A stretch of DNA of 64,000 nt from Lentisphaerota bacterium (lineage in GTDB: Bacteria; Verrucomicrobiota; Lentisphaeria; Victivallales; Victivallaceae), in NCBI GenBank assembly GCA_017134815.1, contig CP071032.1:1178001-1242000 (forward strand), written 5' to 3'. The number at the start of each line of letters is the position of its first letter. Within the stretch, counting starts at the first letter, position 1. Positions 9,838 through 19,121 of the stretch are shown one piece after another. The notes beneath the pieces are model-generated. The model did no database searches. It had not been told where the DNA came from and saw nothing but the letters and a program-made list of their open reading frames with translations. The translations under genes and the position numbers were made by a program.

Positions 9838-10695
9838 ATGAGCGTTCCTCCTTCAATCGACTTAAACGGCAAGGTTGCTGTGGTAACCGGCGGCGGCGGA
9901 GTTTTATGCGGCTACATGGCCAAAGCCCTGGCAAAGCGTGGCGCAAAAGTCGCAATTCTTGACCTGCGGGCTGAAAATGCTGAAAAAGTTGCCAACGAAA
10001 TCACCGCGGAGGGTGGACAAGCCTTAGGCGTGGCAGCTAATGTGCTTGAATATGCCAGCCTTGAAGCTGCCGAAAAGCAAATCGGCGACACATTTGGCCC
10101 ATGCGACATTCTAATTAATGGCGCCGGAGGCAACCATCCTAAAGGAACAACCTCAAAAGAGTATTTATTTAAGGAAGACTTGAAGGAACAGGTCGATGGC
10201 ATAACTACTTTCTTTGATCTTGATCCGGAAGGCGTTGGGTTCGTATTCAATCTGAACTTTCTCGGCACTTTGCTGCCTACTCAGGTTTTCAGCCGCAAAA
10301 TGGCAGAAAAAGATGGCGGCATTGTGGTTAACGTCTCCTCCATGAACGCATTTACACCACTGACTAAAATTCCGGCCTACAGCGGAGCAAAAGCAGCAAT
10401 CAGCAATTTTACCCAGTGGCTGGCAGTACATATGTCCAAAGTAGGCATTCGCGTCAATGCGATTGCTCCGGGGTTTTTCCTTACTGACCAGAACCGTGCC
10501 TTGCTGACAAATGAAGACGGTTCTCTGACTCCCCGCGGTGAAACTATTATTTCCCATACTCCAATGGGGCGTTTCGGAGACCCGGAAGATTTGCTGGGCA
10601 CGCTGCTCTGGCTGGTTGATGACAAGGCATCCGGTTTTGTTAACGGAACTACGATTCCAGTGGATGGTGCTTTTTCAGCATTTTCTGGAGTTTAA
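9838..10695 (+). CDS. SDR-family oxidoreductase, probably D-mannonate/fructuronate type
   Basis: A 285-aa short-chain dehydrogenase. Visible motifs are the NAD(P) glycine-rich loop VTGGGGVLCGYMAKAL (about residues 17-32), the NAG-type motif INGAGGNHPKGTT, the catalytic serine in NVSSMNAF, and the YSGAK catalytic Tyr/Lys pair. The combination GAGGNHPK plus PMGRFGDPEDLLG is typical of the SDR group that includes Bacillus-type UxuB (D-mannonate oxidoreductase). Interconversion of fructuronate and mannonate in hexuronate breakdown is therefore the best guess. No uxuA or uxaC is adjacent, so the substrate is not proven. The RBS AAAAGGAG sits 5 nt before the ATG. It is a single-gene unit. Confidence 0.8.
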   Translation: MSVPPSIDLNGKVAVVTGGGGVLCGYMAKALAKRGAKVAILDLRAENAEKVANEITAEGGQALGVAANVLEYASLEAAEKQIGDTFGPCDILINGAGGNHPKGTTSKEYLFKEDLKEQVDGITTFFDLDPEGVGFVFNLNFLGTLLPTQVFSRKMAEKDGGIVVNVSSMNAFTPLTKIPAYSGAKAAISNFTQWLAVHMSKVGIRVNAIAPGFFLTDQNRALLTNEDGSLTPRGETIISHTPMGRFGDPEDLLGTLLWLVDDKASGFVNGTTIPVDGAFSAFSGV

Positions 10696-10711
10696 TCTAC
10701 GTCACGAAACC

Positions 10712-10742
10712 TTGTCCCGGCAGTCTTTTTCTGTCGGGACAA
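10712..10742 (+). other. Stem-loop downstream of the SDR gene
   Basis: A 12-bp stem TTGTCCCGGCAG / CTGTCGGGACAA with one G:T pair has its T run in the loop and not after the stem. It may mark the mRNA end of the SDR gene, but it is not a canonical intrinsic terminator. Confidence 0.45.
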
Positions 10743-10870
10743 AGTTGGAGGCTTGGTCTTCAGCAAAGCTCACTACTTCCGCAGAAAACCTTATCAAACT
10801 ATTTTTTACTCTCAACGCAGCCTGAACCTGTCAACGCCCCGCCCTTGCAAGCATCATACGACACAAGCAC

Positions 10871-13468
10871 TCAATGTTCGGCCCACTCCGGCGGCAGCGG
10901 GTTAGCCGGAGCAATACGAGTCAGGTTGACTTTTAAAATCCAACCATCGGAACCGTTGCTGACTACCCGAAGCCAGTCGAAACGCTCCTCTACGATATAT
11001 ACCCTGGAACCTGGTTGCAAATGAGCCAGTTTTCTGCCTGAAGATTTTGACGGCAGCGAGAAGAGCTCAGCATTTGCTGATGTTATAACCGCATTGGCAT
11101 TGCTGTATGGTCCAAGCTGTTCAGTGACAATAGCTGCACCACAAATCAAAAATACAATTCCGCATATCCCAAGCAGGATAATCAGTTTATTTGTACTTAA
11201 ACGCCGCCTGAAAGCCAATACTGCGCCGGCTGCCGCCCAGGCAATCATTGCGATCAGCAGCCATTGATCAGGACGCAGGGAATTGCGAGTCGAAATCACC
11301 AGTTCCCGGGGGTTATTAACTTGACCTGCAACTGCCTGGAAAAATTTACGTCTGATAAAGTTCAAATTATCCAGAATCGCATTATCCTCAGGAGCAAGCA
11401 GTCTGGCGCGTTCAAAACAAACCAGCGCACCGGCATTATCACCTTCCTGACAAAGACAGTTGCCGAGATTATACAGTAATGCCGGGTCCGGCCGGTCCGC
11501 TTCAATGCGACTGCGAAAAAATTTCGCTGCAGCGGCAAAATTTCCATTATAATAAACTTCAGCAGCTTCACTGAGAGTAGCCGGCACAGTGCTGCCAACC
11601 TTTTTAGTTTCCGCTGCTGATTTTTTACTGGCTGCCTGCAATGAAAATGCCGTCGTAAAAATCAGCAGGAATATACTAAGTTTTTTTATGCAATTTATCA
11701 TTTTAGCTCTGACTTCGGCTTTGTCCATACCGCTGCCGCCAGGCATAAAGCTGGCTTCACCGGAGGCCTTCAACACTGCCGACAAGTTCTTATCCTGAAC
11801 AAGATCGGCCAGTTCAGAGGCAGAAGTTCCAGGCGGCAGGTTCAACATATCATTGATATAGGAAACGGCGTCACTCTGAATTACCGTCCCGATATTTTCT
11901 TCAGAACTTTTACGCAAGGCCTTTAACAGTCTACCCTTACGGGCAAGAGCCGCTTTCCTTCTGCGGAAAGCTTCGTCGTTTCCGAGGCGTCGCAGTCGCT
12001 TGCTGATTATCTCACTCAGCAACCAGACCAGCGGCCCAAAAATTCCAAGCAGGATATACCAGACAAGATAATTTTTATATAATGGCACCTGTACAGGTCC
12101 AATCAGCTCTTTCTTCAGAAAAAGAATGTTTGCAAGCTTTTCAGGAGACTGCGGCTTTTCAGGCTTGTCAACAGCGTCATCCGGGTTAACCTGCTGTTCT
12201 GCAGCTTTTGCCGCGGCTGCGTTATCAGCAGGATTATCTGACTTTGCAATATCTATTACCTTATCAAAATTAAATGACATATACTTACCCAGAGGAGCGG
12301 AAAAAACACAGATGTTCAACGCAATTCTGGTCTTTCCGGGACGAGTCGGAATCATTACATATTTTACCTCAGCCTGCTGATTACCGCTTGCCGACAGCGA
12401 GGTCTTATCAACCTCTGCCGGGTAAACCCTGATTCCAGGAATTGTAATTTCAGGAGGAGTCAGGGTATCAAGGGTACCAATACCTTTAATCGAAATTTTC
12501 AGAGTAAACGGCTCACTGACTTTAAAACTTTTCTCCTGCATACCGGTCTCAATATCCCAGTTTCCAACCAGACCAAGATAATTTGTACCACTCGGGGGTG
12601 CCGGCAACGGTACAATGTCAAGTTTAGGCAGTTGAGCTTTTACGTCATAAGGCACTGTACGATAGTTGCGGCCAAATCCGCCCAGAAAATCGTCGTCAAA
12701 CATTGAAGGAGCCCGATTGTAATTCTTGCGGTTAGGAATTCTTACCTCAACCGGAATACTGGCTCCCGGCTCTATTTTGCCGCTGGCAATCGGTCGAAAA
12801 GCGGTTTTAAATCTGATAACAATAAAACGACGCCCCTTGATAGAAATCAAGTTTTTAGTGGGAGGTGCAAAACGGCTGTTTTCCCGGTTAAGCTTTCCGT
12901 AATCGCGAAAAATAATCTTGTCCAGATCAAATACCGGCCAGGAACGCAAACCGACGCTCAGTCCGGCTAAATAAAAGAGTTTGATTTCTACAGGGATCTC
13001 CTCACCTACAAAAAACTTATTGCCTTCGGTAAGCAGCTGCATTTTCATAAAAACCAAGTCTTTGAGCGGGGATTTCTTATTGCTTGAAGCATCAGTAATT
13101 TCGCTGTCCTCTCCAGGAGCAGCCCTGATAAACACCGGACTGGTATTAAAAACCTGATCTCCAACCATTACCTGCAGTACCGGTATTTTGATAGTCCCTT
13201 TGCGCTTCGGCAGCAAATAATAATTGGTTTCACTCGTAACCTTGCCGTTTATATTCGAGCTGCTCTGCCCGGCCCCGCTCAGCCAGCGAATGCCTTCTAT
13301 CTGGGGCTTTTTTAAAAGCTTTGGGAAACTGCCGCCGCTGCATTTCAGGCTCAGTGTAACCGTCTCGCCTACCATCGGGTTTTCAGGGTTCACAGATACG
13401 TCAACCCCGGCAGCAGCCAGTGAAATTGATAATAATAAAATTAACCCTGTAAAGCAATACCTTACCAC
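10871..13468 (-). CDS. BatD-BatE fusion protein (Bat envelope module)
   Basis: An 865-aa protein joining two usually separate Bat proteins. Residues 1 to about 20 form a signal peptide. About 20-440 carry BatD immunoglobulin-like repeats (VDVSVNPENPMVGETVTLSLKCSGG, GTIKIPVLQVMVGDQ). A membrane helix follows near 480 (YLVWYILLGIFGPLVWLLSEII) with a cytoplasmic region. At Met590 a second hydrophobic export-like segment starts (MINCIKKLSIFLLIFTTAFS). It leads into TPR units (YYNGNFAAAAKFF, PALLYNLGNCLCQEGDNAGALVCFERA), two membrane helices and an SH3-like tail (GSRVYIVEERFDWLRVV), which is the BatE layout. The start is GTG with AGGGAG 8 nt upstream. Bat proteins are linked to oxygen tolerance and envelope stress in Bacteroides and Leptospira; their mechanism is unclear. 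The frame is open throughout. Confidence 0.8.
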   Translation of the reverse strand: MVRYCFTGLILLLSISLAAAGVDVSVNPENPMVGETVTLSLKCSGGSFPKLLKKPQIEGIRWLSGAGQSSSNINGKVTSETNYYLLPKRKGTIKIPVLQVMVGDQVFNTSPVFIRAAPGEDSEITDASSNKKSPLKDLVFMKMQLLTEGNKFFVGEEIPVEIKLFYLAGLSVGLRSWPVFDLDKIIFRDYGKLNRENSRFAPPTKNLISIKGRRFIVIRFKTAFRPIASGKIEPGASIPVEVRIPNRKNYNRAPSMFDDDFLGGFGRNYRTVPYDVKAQLPKLDIVPLPAPPSGTNYLGLVGNWDIETGMQEKSFKVSEPFTLKISIKGIGTLDTLTPPEITIPGIRVYPAEVDKTSLSASGNQQAEVKYVMIPTRPGKTRIALNICVFSAPLGKYMSFNFDKVIDIAKSDNPADNAAAAKAAEQQVNPDDAVDKPEKPQSPEKLANILFLKKELIGPVQVPLYKNYLVWYILLGIFGPLVWLLSEIISKRLRRLGNDEAFRRRKAALARKGRLLKALRKSSEENIGTVIQSDAVSYINDMLNLPPGTSASELADLVQDKNLSAVLKASGEASFMPGGSGMDKAEVRAKMINCIKKLSIFLLIFTTAFSLQAASKKSAAETKKVGSTVPATLSEAAEVYYNGNFAAAAKFFRSRIEADRPDPALLYNLGNCLCQEGDNAGALVCFERARLLAPEDNAILDNLNFIRRKFFQAVAGQVNNPRELVISTRNSLRPDQWLLIAMIAWAAAGAVLAFRRRLSTNKLIILLGICGIVFLICGAAIVTEQLGPYSNANAVITSANAELFSLPSKSSGRKLAHLQPGSRVYIVEERFDWLRVVSNGSDGWILKVNLTRIAPANPLPPEWAEH

Positions 13469-13587
13469 GCGTCATACTCCCTGAATAAACAAAAGTGCTT
13501 TTTATCATTTCTTCTTATTCAAAAACCTGTAAGAATCAGCCAGGACTTTTGACATTGATTATCATTGCAACTGCAAACTATACGCCA

Positions 13588-15888
13588 TTACCAGTCTTTT
13601 TCAACCTGCTGGTTTTTATACATCTCCTTCTGACGCTCCTTCAACGCCTGCCTGAGCTTCTTTTCATTCCCTGCCATCATTTTCAGCAAAACAGCGGCCT
13701 GTTTTTTATCAAGCTCCTTCCCCTGCTGCTCCGGCTGGGCAGCGGCCTGTTGTGTCTGTGGTTTCGGAAGTTGACGACTATTTTTATCACCCTGCTGTGA
13801 TTCGGGCTGTTTTTGCTTTTGCTGCTGGTCTTTATTGTCACCTTTCTTCGGCTGCTGCTTATTATTTCCCTGTTTTTTGTTATTCTTACTGGAACTGTCC
13901 CCAAGATACTTTAAAGCTTTATCAATATGTTTATCAGCCGCATCCCGTTGCTGCTTTCGTTCTGCCTGCTGGGCTTTCGCAAGCTCCTGATCAGCCTGTT
14001 TTGCATTCTGCTGCATTTTCTCCTGCTGCAACTGCTCTGCCTGCTGCTGCAGCTTCTTTACTTCATTGCGTGCATTACTCAAAGCCTGTTGAGCATTATT
14101 CGGGCTGGACTGCTGATCTTTTTTTTGTTGCTTCTGCTGCTGGTTTTGAGGCTGTTGTCCCGTCTTTTTCTGCTGCTGCTTCTGCGGTTTCTGCTGCTGG
14201 TTTTTATCTTTTGCCTGTTGTGTTTTCTTGCGGGCTTTTTGCTGCTGTTTCTTCAGCTCTTCTATCATTTTTTTGAGTTTCTTTATTTTTTCGCGGTCGT
14301 TAAGAAGAATCTGCTGATTGACAGCGGTCCGATTTTTAACGTCTTTGATTTTTACAGCAGTTTTTGCAGCATCCCCGGAAGCTTTTTTAATGGGAACCTT
14401 TGTACTCATTGATTTAACATACATTTCCTCGGCCAGCTTGAGCTGAACGAGGGCACCGTCAAGCTGCCTCAAAGCTCCATCAAGATTCTGCTGCTTGACC
14501 ATTCCCATAGCCTTGCCCACTTCCTGTCGGGCTGTCTGATGCTTAATGACTCCGAGGTTCTGGAAAGAATACGCTCTGACCTCAGGTTTTGACTCAGCCA
14601 GGTTGATTGCCTGCTCATACTGCATTCCAGCTTCAGGTTTATTTGCCAATTGAAGTTGACGGCCCGAATTATAAGCGATTACCGGATCGCTTTCCAGCTG
14701 GATTTTCTCAGTTTCAGCTTTGGGTTTGAGCACAAGCTTCTGCAAAGGCTTTCCCGCAGGCTCTGTTTTTTTAACAAACGGTATTTTAGCTGCTTCCTGC
14801 CCGCTTTCCTGAGCCGATGCTCTGGAAGGAACACTTGAAAGCAGTGCTGCGGCAATAAAAGCTGTAATAAAGTTCCTGACTTTGGACTGGCTTCGTTCCG
14901 AAAGCATCAGCCATAGTCCGGCAAGCAAGGCAGCGGCAGTCAGGAAATAATAAAACCGTTCTACCGGTCGGGACCTTTCACCTTTTTCATACTCTTCCGG
15001 CAAAAGCTGTTTTATACGCGACTGAATAACTTTGAAATTTGAATTCGCTGTCGAGCTGCGAACAAAAACCCCTCCAGTCGCGGCAGCCAGTTTACGCATA
15101 AGTTTCTCATTAAGTCTGGTTTTAACCAGCTTGCCGGCCTTGTCCCGCATAAAAGCAGGGGTTTGGCCATGTCCTCGCACAATGGGAATCAGCGCCGGAG
15201 TGTCAGGATCTCCCAGCCCGACAATAAATAGCGGTATTTGCCGAGATTTGAGCTCCTTCAAAGCATCAAGTCCGTGCCCGGTCAGCTCATCACCATCTGA
15301 AATCAGAATAATTGCACGGTTGCTGCCCTCGGCAGCTTTAAATGCCTGCATGGCAGTCTCCAAAGCTACCTGTAAATTTGTTCCGCCAAGCGGTATTGAG
15401 GAAGTATCCAGGTCATCAATATATTGCATAAAACTGGTCTTATCGCTGGTTAACGGGCACTCAAGAAAAGCGTTGCCGGAAAATGCTACCAGTCCGAAAC
15501 GATCTCCGCTGTTATGCTCAACAAGCTCCCGTAAAAACCACTTTGCGTGTTCTAAGCGGGATGGCTTGATATCCTCAGCCAACATACTTTTTGAAACGTC
15601 AAACAAAACTATCAGGTCACGCCCCTGCGCCTCATACGGAGCCGGTGTCGTTCCCCAGAAAGGACGGGCTACTGCTGTGCAGAGCAGCGCAATAACTGCA
15701 AGTAGAAGTATAAATCGAAATAAACGTCGTGACAGCGAAACTTTGACATGGGCCGGATCAGCGGCACGGGTTCCAAGTAATGTTTCAAGAATAGTTTTGC
15801 GCCTGACCCGTGCCCGCCAGTACAGGAGAATCATAAAAATCAGAATAAACGGAACCAACCAGAAAAACTGAATGTTGATGAAATTCAT
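13588..15888 (-). CDS. BatB-BatC type VWA / TPR / Gln-rich membrane protein
   Basis: A 766-aa protein from the ATG at 15888. A TTG two codons upstream is possible, but AGGG is well placed for the ATG. Two N-terminal membrane helices precede a von Willebrand A domain with the metal-binding MIDAS signature D97-V-S99-K-S101 plus PLGGTNLQVAL and ILISDGDEL. A third helix (YYFLTAAALLAGLWLML) follows. Next is a second signal-like segment and TPR repeats (VIAYNSGRQLQLANKPEAGMQYEQAI). The last 250 residues or so are very rich in Gln and Lys, as in BatC. BatB and BatC are separate or fused in different phyla. It lies upstream of the BatD-BatE gene (119-bp gap, same strand), so the two likely form one complex. 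moxR, the DUF58 gene and batA, usual neighbours, are absent. Confidence 0.8.
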   Translation of the reverse strand: MNFINIQFFWLVPFILIFMILLYWRARVRRKTILETLLGTRAADPAHVKVSLSRRLFRFILLLAVIALLCTAVARPFWGTTPAPYEAQGRDLIVLFDVSKSMLAEDIKPSRLEHAKWFLRELVEHNSGDRFGLVAFSGNAFLECPLTSDKTSFMQYIDDLDTSSIPLGGTNLQVALETAMQAFKAAEGSNRAIILISDGDELTGHGLDALKELKSRQIPLFIVGLGDPDTPALIPIVRGHGQTPAFMRDKAGKLVKTRLNEKLMRKLAAATGGVFVRSSTANSNFKVIQSRIKQLLPEEYEKGERSRPVERFYYFLTAAALLAGLWLMLSERSQSKVRNFITAFIAAALLSSVPSRASAQESGQEAAKIPFVKKTEPAGKPLQKLVLKPKAETEKIQLESDPVIAYNSGRQLQLANKPEAGMQYEQAINLAESKPEVRAYSFQNLGVIKHQTARQEVGKAMGMVKQQNLDGALRQLDGALVQLKLAEEMYVKSMSTKVPIKKASGDAAKTAVKIKDVKNRTAVNQQILLNDREKIKKLKKMIEELKKQQQKARKKTQQAKDKNQQQKPQKQQQKKTGQQPQNQQQKQQKKDQQSSPNNAQQALSNARNEVKKLQQQAEQLQQEKMQQNAKQADQELAKAQQAERKQQRDAADKHIDKALKYLGDSSSKNNKKQGNNKQQPKKGDNKDQQQKQKQPESQQGDKNSRQLPKPQTQQAAAQPEQQGKELDKKQAAVLLKMMAGNEKKLRQALKERQKEMYKNQQVEKDW

Positions 15889-15984
15889 AAACAAACCCTA
15901 ATGCTGTTCGAATGTGACCTGAATATACCTCGTCATTATTTAAACAGACATCAAATTAATAACAATAGTTCAAATTTTCAATCG

Positions 15985-17496
15985 CTATCTCTTTCTTTTT
16001 TTAGCCGATAACTTGGCTTTCCTAAATTTGTTAGACTTGGGATTATCCAGTTTGGGCTTCGCTGCGGGCTTACGTTTTGCAGTTGCTTTCTTTTTCTTGA
16101 CCGGACTACGCCCGACAGTATGAAAACTCGCAACCTTTTTTGGTCTGGCCCGAAGTTCAACTATAAGCGGCAAACCAGTAAAATCAAATGCAGCACGCAA
16201 TGAATTTTTAAGATAAGCCAGATAATTTGCAGCACAGTATTTTGGATTATTTACAAAAAGCAGAAAATGCGGCGGCTCAGATTTTATCATACTTGAATAA
16301 TAAATCTTAAAAGGAGAAGTTCCAACTACCGGCGGAGAAACCTTTTCCATAGCATCAGCCAGCACCCGGTTAACCATGGAAGTCGGTATTCGCACTTCCA
16401 TCTGTTCCATTACCTGAGCCATGCTGTCAAGCATTTCATCAATATTCAAACGCTCCATTGCACTGACAAAAACTGCCGGAGCGTAACTCATTCCAGGCAT
16501 GGAACCGCGTATCTCACGCAACAGATCAGCCTTGGAATTTTCACCTTTCTGAATATCAAATTTATTGGCAACAAGCACGCATGCCTTGCCTGATTCCTCA
16601 ACCATCCTGGCAATACGCCTGTCTTGCGCTGTAGTCCCGTCAGGAGAAGCCTCAACCAGAAATAAAATCAGCCTGGCCCGCTCAATCGCCTCACGTGCAC
16701 GAACCACACTGAACATTTCAACCGCGTTACGCACTTTTGCTTTTTTGCGCAGCCCGGCAGTATCGATCAGCATCGAAGGAAGTTTTTCACCTTTATATTC
16801 AAGTTCAAAATCAATGTCTACGGAATCTCTGGTTGTTCCTGCAACATCACTGACAATCACACGGTCTTCTCCAAGCAAAGCATTTACCAGCGAGGATTTA
16901 CCTACATTAGGACGTCCCACCACGGCAATCCGGAAAGGCTCCTGCTCCTGCTGCGGAAGATCAAGCGTCTTGAAATCGGCAATTACCTGGTCCAGCAGAG
17001 TTCCAATATTACGCCTGTGCATGGTTGAAACCGGAATCATTTCGTCAAAACCAAGAGCAGAAAACTCAACCGCCTGCTCATCAAACTTTGGATTATCGCT
17101 TTTATTAACCGCCAGAATAACCCGGCTGGCACAAGCCCGCAGCCTTGCCGCAACTTCGGTGTCAAGCGCCACAACCCCCTCCTGGACATTGCACACCAGT
17201 ACCAGTACATCAGCACCTTCTATAGCGGCCTCCACCTGTTCAGCAATACGCTGGTCCCAGACATCCACATTACGGTCATCAATTAAAGTACCGAGTCCGC
17301 CGGTATCAATCAGCTGAAAATGGCACCCCTTCCATGAAGCCGGAGCCATTACCCGGTCACGAGTTACCCCGCTCATCTCGTGAACAATCGATATGCGCCT
17401 TCCGATAATGGCATTGAAGAGCGAGGATTTGCCCACATTAGGGCGACCGACTATCGCTACGGTTGGTATTCTGAATTCTGAATCAGGGGCTTTCAT
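15985..17496 (-). CDS. der: Ribosome assembly GTPase Der (EngA)
   Basis: A 503-aa double GTPase needed for maturation of the 50S subunit. Both G domains are complete. The first has GRPNVGKSSLFNAIIG, DTGGL and NKSD; the second has GRPNVGKSSLVNALLG, DTAGLRKKAKV and NKFD. The KH-like domain follows (FLLFVNNPKYCAANYLAYLKNSLRAAFDFTGLPLIVELR). The C-terminus has an unusually long tail of about 45 residues dominated by Lys, Arg, Ala and Pro, probably an RNA-binding extension; this adds to the roughly 435-490 aa usual for Der. No operon partner is evident: bat genes lie downstream after about 100 bp and thrC upstream behind a terminator. Confidence 0.97.
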   Translation of the reverse strand: MKAPDSEFRIPTVAIVGRPNVGKSSLFNAIIGRRISIVHEMSGVTRDRVMAPASWKGCHFQLIDTGGLGTLIDDRNVDVWDQRIAEQVEAAIEGADVLVLVCNVQEGVVALDTEVAARLRACASRVILAVNKSDNPKFDEQAVEFSALGFDEMIPVSTMHRRNIGTLLDQVIADFKTLDLPQQEQEPFRIAVVGRPNVGKSSLVNALLGEDRVIVSDVAGTTRDSVDIDFELEYKGEKLPSMLIDTAGLRKKAKVRNAVEMFSVVRAREAIERARLILFLVEASPDGTTAQDRRIARMVEESGKACVLVANKFDIQKGENSKADLLREIRGSMPGMSYAPAVFVSAMERLNIDEMLDSMAQVMEQMEVRIPTSMVNRVLADAMEKVSPPVVGTSPFKIYYSSMIKSEPPHFLLFVNNPKYCAANYLAYLKNSLRAAFDFTGLPLIVELRARPKKVASFHTVGRSPVKKKKATAKRKPAAKPKLDNPKSNKFRKAKLSAKKRKR

Positions 17497-17605
17497 ATTT
17501 CAACTTACAGGTTAATTAATTATTTCAATTGACATTCTTCCATAAAACGCCGTGTAAAACCATAGATAATACTACAGATTAATGATTTGTAAAGCTCATT
17601 ACAGC

Positions 17606-17647
17606 AAAAAGCGCCGCTGAAATCATTCAAAACTGTTCAGCGACGCT
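17606..17647 (-). terminator. Intrinsic terminator of thrC
   Basis: On the minus strand a 12-bp stem with one mismatch (AGCGTCGCTGAA with TTCAGCGGCGCT) and a 14-nt loop is followed by four to five T residues, about 20 bp past the thrC stop. Confidence 0.7.
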
Positions 17648-17665
17648 GTAAATATTACGGAAAAG

Positions 17666-18955
17666 TCAGCTGATGGCAGCCTTAACCGCTTCAACCTCAG
17701 CCTTGATAACCTGCGGCTTATTGGCAAATGTACCTTTGATTCCCATATGCCCAAGCTCATCTTTATGATAGCCGATTACTGCATCCGGATCCTTAAGTAT
17801 ATTTCCGGTCAGAATACCGACAACCGACTCGTCTGCCTTTATCACCCCGGCATCAACCAGCTTTTTCGCCCCGGCAACAGAACAGCAGGAAGCGGGTTCA
17901 GCACCAATACCTGCAGCATCCACCCAGGCTTTCGCATCCATAATCTCCTGCTCAGTTACATCTTCAACAACCCCGTTTGTCCACTCAATGCCACGCAGTG
18001 ATTTCTCCCATGAAACCGGGTTACCGATTTTAATAGCGGTAGCAATAGTGTCAGGGTCCTTTACTGCGACATAATCAGCGCCTTCTTTCCACATTTTTGA
18101 AAGCGGCGCCGACCCTGCAGCCTGAATTACCGCGATACGAGGAATCTTATTAATTATACCAAGTTCGAAAAGTTCCTGCAGTCCTTTAGTCAAAGCAGAG
18201 TTATTTCCAAGGTTGCCGCCAGGTATAACAAACCAGTCCGGGACCTGCCAGTCAAGCTGCTGCAGCACCTCAAAACCAATTGCCTTCTGACCTTCGATCC
18301 GGAACGGATTAATGGAATTCAGCAAATAAATATTCAGCTCACGGCAGACATCCTGCACCAGTGCCATAGCATCATCGAAATTACCCTCAATCTGCAAAGT
18401 TTTTCCGCCGAAAGCCAGTGCCTGAGCCAGTTTGCCGTAAGCAATTTTGCCTTCCGGGATAAAAATAACTGACTTCATACCGGAAACAGCCGCATAGGAA
18501 GCCATACTGGCTGAAGTATTGCCGGTACTGGCGCATGCCACCATTTCAGCACCATAATATTTTGCCGCTGTCGCCCCGCAGGTCATGCCACGATCCTTGA
18601 AACTGCCGGTGGGGTTTTCGCCTTCATGCTTGAGCATAAAGTTTTTCAAACCGGCATATTCACCGGCTTTCCCGGCATCATAAAGCCTGGTATTACCTTC
18701 CTGCCGGGTAACTACAAACTGTTCGTCACAGTCAAAAATCAATTCCTTATAACGCCATACCCCTGAGGCATAAACACCGCGCTTTGCCCCCCAGCGTTCG
18801 TCCCACATCTGTTTAAGTTTCCGGCCGTCAACCTGAGACAAATCACGCTTAAGATCAAGAGTTCCGCCGCACTCACAGGTGTAGCGAATCTCACTGAAGT
18901 CATACTTTTCACCACAGCGGATACATTCCAGCCACGATTTAATCATTTCAGCCAT
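17666..18955 (-). CDS. thrC: Threonine synthase
   Basis: A 429-aa PLP enzyme converting O-phospho-homoserine to threonine. An N-terminal zinc-ribbon-like motif (C11, C14, C27, C29 in CIRCGEK...YTCECGG) marks the group with a short ribbon, as in many anaerobes and archaea. The PLP lysine is K120 in NPTGSFKDRGM. Further conserved pieces are ACASTGNTSASMASYAA and the phosphate-binding IPGGNLGNNSAL. It is complete and cytoplasmic. No hom or thrB lies nearby, so the pathway is scattered. It is flanked by its own terminator, with a 166-bp spacer upstream. Confidence 0.96.
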   Translation of the reverse strand: MAEMIKSWLECIRCGEKYDFSEIRYTCECGGTLDLKRDLSQVDGRKLKQMWDERWGAKRGVYASGVWRYKELIFDCDEQFVVTRQEGNTRLYDAGKAGEYAGLKNFMLKHEGENPTGSFKDRGMTCGATAAKYYGAEMVACASTGNTSASMASYAAVSGMKSVIFIPEGKIAYGKLAQALAFGGKTLQIEGNFDDAMALVQDVCRELNIYLLNSINPFRIEGQKAIGFEVLQQLDWQVPDWFVIPGGNLGNNSALTKGLQELFELGIINKIPRIAVIQAAGSAPLSKMWKEGADYVAVKDPDTIATAIKIGNPVSWEKSLRGIEWTNGVVEDVTEQEIMDAKAWVDAAGIGAEPASCCSVAGAKKLVDAGVIKADESVVGILTGNILKDPDAVIGYHKDELGHMGIKGTFANKPQVIKAEVEAVKAAIS

Positions 18956-19121
18956 CGATATTCTCCGTATATTCCAATATAAAAAATTATCAGCAGCATG
19001 TGTTCATTCCCACAAAACACAGGTGCTATTATAGTTATTGCGTTTTACAAATACAAATTACGTAATTTAGCAGCAGTATAAAGCTTTTAAAGCGAAAATA
19101 ATAAAATAAAACCGTGAATAA

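Noticed and set aside
10712-10742. Stem-loop after the SDR gene as a standard terminator
   Set aside because: The T residues are in the loop and not after the stem, so I list it only as a stem-loop.
13752-14412. Two + strand hydrophobic Leu/Ala-rich frames opposite the Gln-rich BatC tail
   Set aside because: They arise from the antisense of CAG-rich codons and look like membrane proteins only for that reason.
15032-15871. A 279-codon + strand frame inside the BatB-BatC gene
   Set aside because: Ser-rich shadow of a gene with intact VWA motifs.
16565-17317. A 250-codon + strand frame opposite der
   Set aside because: Ser/Thr-rich antisense shadow of a conserved GTPase.
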